DNA of 10,693 nt from Isohypsibius dastychi. Taxonomy: Eukaryota; Tardigrada; Eutardigrada; Parachela; Isohypsibiidae. The notes beneath the pieces were generated by a model, which saw only the letters and a program-made list of their open reading frames with translations, ran no database searches and was not told where the DNA came from. Location of the stretch: positions 1 to 10,693 of the forward strand of contig JAQIWT010001465.1 of assembly GCA_034696485.1 (NCBI GenBank), read 5' to 3'. Made by a program: the position numbers and the translations under genes. Positions 10,501 through 10,693 of this stretch are shown here, piece after piece. The stretch's first letter is position 1, and each line of letters starts with the position of its first letter.

Positions 10501-10693
10501 TGGACTCTTTGGAAACCAGCCCAAATTCGTCGTTGTTCAAAATTTGTGTGGACATTGTGGCTCGTGATCCAGAACATCCGTTAGTAGCGCGATTCCAGAG
10601 GACGTTTGAAAGTCTGACAGCGAATGATCACAGCGAAGTTGTCCAGACATATTTTGACCATCCATTCCAGATCTTCCTTTCGACGGCGATGGA
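4511..10693 (+). CDS. PRKDC: DNA-dependent protein kinase catalytic subunit (DNA-PKcs), N-terminal HEAT-repeat part
   Basis: Known role: DNA-PKcs is a PI3K-related Ser/Thr kinase recruited by Ku to DNA ends in non-homologous end joining; its N-terminal helical repeats form the DNA/Ku-holding ring. Seen: exons 4511-4649, 4715-4794, 4860-5114, 5173-5278, 5338-5450, 5503-5614, 5676-5941, 6007-6514, 6570-6712, 6766-8299, 8362-9285, 9418-10193 and 10242-10693 join in frame to about 1,802 residues without a stop (human protein about 4,128). Introns are 48-132 bp. Blocks matching vertebrate DNA-PKcs: VAGCLDGMDGFLHNF (about 244-258), LALRGYGYF (about 401), VYQGLIRSCS (527), TKVAACELLHS (about 942), LACDVEP (about 988), KRFGAALAFN (1089), a basic SKRRRV followed by LSDLVDWLL (about 1168-1190), and LLPFF (about 1690). 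An acidic loop lies at 706-718. The 8300-8361 intron restores N-A-T-K-R-F-G-A. FAT, kinase and FATC domains lie beyond the window. First ATG chosen; exon 2's acceptor (TTTGAAAAG) is weak. Confidence 0.95.
5115..5143 (+). repeat. Tandem 5' splice-site array at the exon 3/intron 3 boundary of PRKDC
   Basis: The intron starts with GTAAGTTTC repeated twice (5115-5132), followed by GGTAAGTAAGTTTG. This gives GTAAGT donors at 5115, 5124, 5134 and, overlapping, 5138. The donor at 5115 keeps frame and joins LLIA to VVSF. Using 5124 would add nine bases (V-S-F) in frame; 5134 and 5138 would shift frame. The repeat looks like slippage duplication of the donor. Confidence 0.7.

Noticed and set aside
1-10693. 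tRNA, rRNA, CRISPR array, transposon ends, prokaryotic operon signals
   Set aside because: No cloverleaf, array of spaced repeats, transposase or integrase motif, or long terminal or inverted repeat was seen; the whole window is explained by three spliced genes and their spacers.

Overview
The window is nuclear DNA from a compact animal genome. It holds three intron-rich protein-coding genes and no bacterial, viral or transposon features. I reconstructed 26 introns inside coding sequence. Most are 48-82 bp, all use GT-AG, and every junction keeps frame. Short introns, short spacers and the presence of DNA-PKcs (known to be absent from Drosophila and C. elegans) suggest an invertebrate. The thioredoxin-like protein looks most like ones I associate with arthropods, so an arthropod is my best guess, but this is not proven.

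Layout: (1) 1-927, minus strand: the 5' part of a secretory-pathway thioredoxin-fold gene with a signal peptide, cut off by the window start. Its first active-site cysteine is replaced by Asn. (2) 928-1478: spacer holding the 3' UTR of the next gene and the promoter/5' UTR of the first. (3) 1479-4001, minus strand: a complete 13-exon CDC40/PRP17 gene (568 residues), a WD40 second-step splicing factor. (4) 4002-4510: a 509 bp divergent promoter region with C-rich/G-rich tracts, a 12 bp palindrome, two tiny upstream ORFs and a probable 82 bp 5' UTR intron. (5) 4511-10693, plus strand: the N-terminal HEAT-repeat part (about 1,802 residues, 13 exons) of the DNA-PK catalytic subunit gene (PRKDC), running off the window end before the FAT and kinase domains.

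CDC40 acts in pre-mRNA splicing and PRKDC in double-strand-break repair by non-homologous end joining. They share no pathway, but they are head-to-head and probably share a promoter region. CDC40 and the thioredoxin-like gene lie in tandem on the minus strand. No novel multi-gene system is evident. The points most worth checking are the divergent promoter with its G-quadruplex-prone tract, a tandem array of 5' splice sites in PRKDC, the degenerate thioredoxin site, and candidate introns in the UTRs. Family assignments come from comparison with remembered conserved motifs; no database search was run.
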